This document shows positions 5,456 to 6,920 of a stretch of 6,920 bases of DNA, in pieces. The stretch's first letter is position 1. Each line of letters begins with the position of its first letter. The DNA is taken from assembly GCA_003520545.1 (NCBI GenBank), contig DOUP01000166.1, positions 349 to 7,268 of the forward strand. The letters run 5' to 3'. This DNA comes from Maritimibacter sp. Lineage in GTDB: Bacteria > Pseudomonadota > Alphaproteobacteria > Rhodobacterales > Rhodobacteraceae. The notes under the pieces were generated by a model. The model saw nothing but the letters and a program-made list of their open reading frames with translations, was not told the origin of the DNA and made no database searches. The position numbers were made by a program, and so were the translations under genes.

Positions 5456-5896
5456 TCATCGTTCGATCCATGTCGTCACGCGCTGGATCTCGTCCCATGT
5501 CGGGCTTCCCGCAGCCTGCTCAGTGTCGACTTGCTCGCAGATGTTCGCGACCACCGTTTCGTTCACCGACTGGCTGTTCCCGTCCCACTCCAGTTCCGCA
5601 TATTTGGCCTGGTTGTAGGCGTCGATCTGCTCGTTGATCGCCGCGCCCGCTTCTGAGGCCTGCTTCGGGTCGGAGTTGGCCACGTAAAGCCCGTTCGGCT
5701 CTGTGCAGTCGGGCGACTGGCGCATGGAGACCGGCGGCTGCGCCCCGAATTTCTGCGGGCATTGCGACACGAAAAGGAACGCCATCGTGGTGTGGGTCTG
5801 ACACTCCAGATAAAGCTGCTGCGATTCCGTCAAGTCCACCGCCTGAACCGTGGTGGGCGCCAACAGGGCCAAAATACCTATGATTGCATGTTTCAT
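5456..5896 (-). CDS. Exported four-cysteine protein of unknown function, embedded between nuoF and nuoG
   Basis: 146-residue protein with a clear Sec signal peptide: MKHAIIGILALLAPTTVQA, cleaved by inference after VQA (residue 19), leaving a mature protein beginning VDLTESQQLYLECQT. The mature part is acidic and polar, probably helical, with Cys32, 46, 64 and 120, an even number that could form two disulfides in the periplasm. No transmembrane segment other than the signal, no lipobox and no heme motif (CxxCH) are visible. I do not recognise the family. Two starts are possible: GTG at 5902, overlapping the nuoF stop as GTGA, or ATG at 5896. The ATG is preferred because GGAG (5902-5905) lies 5 nt before it and it gives a normal signal peptide. 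It is co-directional with nuoF and nuoG, so it is expressed with them, but its product would sit across the membrane from their proteins. Confidence 0.82.
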   Translation of the reverse strand: MKHAIIGILALLAPTTVQAVDLTESQQLYLECQTHTTMAFLFVSQCPQKFGAQPPVSMRQSPDCTEPNGLYVANSDPKQASEAGAAINEQIDAYNQAKYAELEWDGNSQSVNETVVANICEQVDTEQAAGSPTWDEIQRVTTWIER

Positions 5897-5898
5897 GA

Positions 5899-6920
5899 TC
5901 ACTCCGCCGCTACGGCCGCGCTGATACGACCCGATTTCTGTGCCTTGATCCGATCCTCGATCTCTTCGCGGAAGTTGCGGATCAGACCCTGGATCGGCCA
6001 GGCCGCCGCGTCGCCGAGCGCACAGATCGTGTGCCCCTCAACCTGCTTGGTCACGTCGAAAAGCATGTCGATCTCTTCCAGTTCCGCTTCACCGCGCACG
6101 AGGCGTTCCATGACCCGCATCATCCAGCCGGTGCCCTCGCGGCAGGGCGTGCACTGGCCGCAGCTTTCGTGCTTGTAGAACTTGGACAACCGCCAGATCG
6201 CCTTCACGATGTCGGTGTTCTTGTCCATCACGATCACCGCGGCGGTGCCAAGGCCCGAGCCAAGCTCGCCACGCAGGTAATCGAAGTCCATGATGGCGTC
6301 CTTCATCTTCTCGCCGCGCACGACAGGCACCGAAGAGCCGCCGGGGATCACGCCCAGAAGATTGTCCCAACCGCCGCGAATACCGCCGCAGTGCTTGTCG
6401 ATCAGCTCCTCGAAGGTGATCGACATGGCTTCTTCCACCACGCAGGGCTGGTTCACATGGCCCGACACGGCAAAGAGCTTGGTGCCCGCGTTGTTGGCGC
6501 GTCCGAAGCCCGCGAACCATTCCGGCCCGCGGCGCAGGATGGTCGGCACGACAGCGATGGATTCCACGTTGTTCACCGTGGTCGGACACCCATAAAGCCC
6601 CGCGCCCGCCGGGAACGGCGGCTTCATGCGCGGCATCCCCTTCTTGCCCTCAAGACTTTCCAGGAGCGCGGTTTCTTCGCCGCAGATATAGGCCCCTGCC
6701 CCGTGGTGCAGGTAAATGTCGAAATCCCAACCGGAACCGCAGGCGTTCTTGCCGACAAGCCCGGCGTCATAGGCCTCGTCGATGGCCGCTTGCAGCGCCT
6801 CGCGCTCGCGGATGTATTCGCCGCGAATGTAGATGTAGCAGGCATGCGCGTTCATCGCGAAAGAGGCGATCAGGCAGCCTTCAATCAGCGTATGCGGATC
6901 GTGACGCATGATCTCGCGGT
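5899..6920 (-). CDS. nuoF: NADH-quinone oxidoreductase subunit F, partial (N-terminus outside window)
   Basis: NADH-binding flavoprotein subunit where NADH is oxidised by FMN. The window holds the C-terminal 339 residues or so. The frame continues past the Met codon at 6909 as ...REI-MRHDPHTLIEG to the window edge, so that Met is internal. About 90 N-terminal residues, including the first glycine-rich FMN/NADH loop, are missing given a usual length near 430. Numbered from that internal Met, GAGAYICGEETALLESLEGK (70-89) is the conserved nucleotide/flavin segment. ESCGQCTPCREGT gives Cys250, 253 and 256, and HTICALGDAAAWP gives Cys296; these four bind the [4Fe-4S] N3 cluster. The C-terminus ends AAVAAE, with the TGA overlapping a GTG of the downstream gene. 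Sequence is typical of alphaproteobacteria, with no defects in the visible part. Confidence 0.98.
   Translation of the reverse strand, partial: REIMRHDPHTLIEGCLIASFAMNAHACYIYIRGEYIREREALQAAIDEAYDAGLVGKNACGSGWDFDIYLHHGAGAYICGEETALLESLEGKKGMPRMKPPFPAGAGLYGCPTTVNNVESIAVVPTILRRGPEWFAGFGRANNAGTKLFAVSGHVNQPCVVEEAMSITFEELIDKHCGGIRGGWDNLLGVIPGGSSVPVVRGEKMKDAIMDFDYLRGELGSGLGTAAVIVMDKNTDIVKAIWRLSKFYKHESCGQCTPCREGTGWMMRVMERLVRGEAELEEIDMLFDVTKQVEGHTICALGDAAAWPIQGLIRNFREEIEDRIKAQKSGRISAAVAAE
5902..5905 (-). promoter_or_regulatory. Shine-Dalgarno deciding the start of the exported-protein gene
   Basis: GGAG, formed by the final nuoF codons, lies 5 nt before the ATG at 5896-5894. The alternative GTG at 5902-5900 would share the last G of this motif and leave no usable ribosome-binding spacing, so the ATG is favoured. 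Confidence 0.6.

Noticed and set aside
3258..5618. A 786-codon open frame on the plus strand opposite nuoG
   Set aside because: It runs exactly antisense to a fully recognisable nuoG and into the next gene. Its translation is rich in Arg, His and Gln without domain-like segments, as expected when the complement of a high-GC gene is read in a stop-poor frame.
5899..6909. A complete 336-residue NuoF starting at the Met at 6909
   Set aside because: The frame continues upstream to the window edge with the conserved REI before MRHDPHT, so the Met is internal and the gene is cut by the window.

Overview
The window is a stretch of a GC-rich proteobacterial respiratory operon. All genes lie on the minus strand and encode subunits of the proton-pumping NADH:ubiquinone oxidoreductase (complex I, NDH-1). 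In transcription order (high to low coordinate) they are nuoF (5' end outside the window), a small exported-protein gene, nuoG, a small lipoprotein gene, nuoH, nuoI, a carboxymuconolactone-decarboxylase-like gene, nuoJ and nuoK (3' end outside the window). The close match to Paracoccus-type subunits as I remember them, the 674-residue NuoG without an N7 cluster, and small extra reading frames between nuo genes all point to an alphaproteobacterium of the Rhodobacterales (Roseobacter/Paracoccus/Rhodobacter group). The species cannot be told from this window.

Layout. 5899-6920 carries the C-terminal three quarters of NuoF (NADH/FMN subunit with the N3 cluster). 5456-5896 encodes a 146-residue protein with a Sec signal peptide and four cysteines. 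5298-5455 is a 158-bp non-coding gap holding two perfect hairpins and a decayed-looking gene-end motif. 3273-5297 is NuoG (clusters N1b, N4, N5). 2854-3276 is a 140-residue predicted lipoprotein. 1803-2840 is NuoH, 1308-1799 is NuoI (N6a/N6b), 898-1311 is the cysteine-free CMD-like protein, 287-901 is NuoJ, 194-286 is a hairpin-rich leader, and 1-193 is the start of NuoK.

How it works together. Electrons enter from NADH at FMN in NuoF, pass through the Fe-S chain of NuoF, NuoG and NuoI, and reach ubiquinone at the NuoH interface. NuoH, NuoJ and NuoK belong to the membrane arm that couples this to proton translocation. Most genes overlap by 4 nt or sit within a few bases of each other, so this is one polycistronic unit with translational coupling. 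No promoter or intrinsic terminator is visible.

The least ordinary parts are the three non-Nuo genes embedded in the operon. Two are predicted to be exported, on the opposite membrane side from the catalytic arm. The third is a CMD fold that appears to lack the usual catalytic residues. I see no wholly new system such as a defence island, mobile element, CRISPR array or RNA gene. The accessory genes and the two structured intergenic gaps are the leads worth following.
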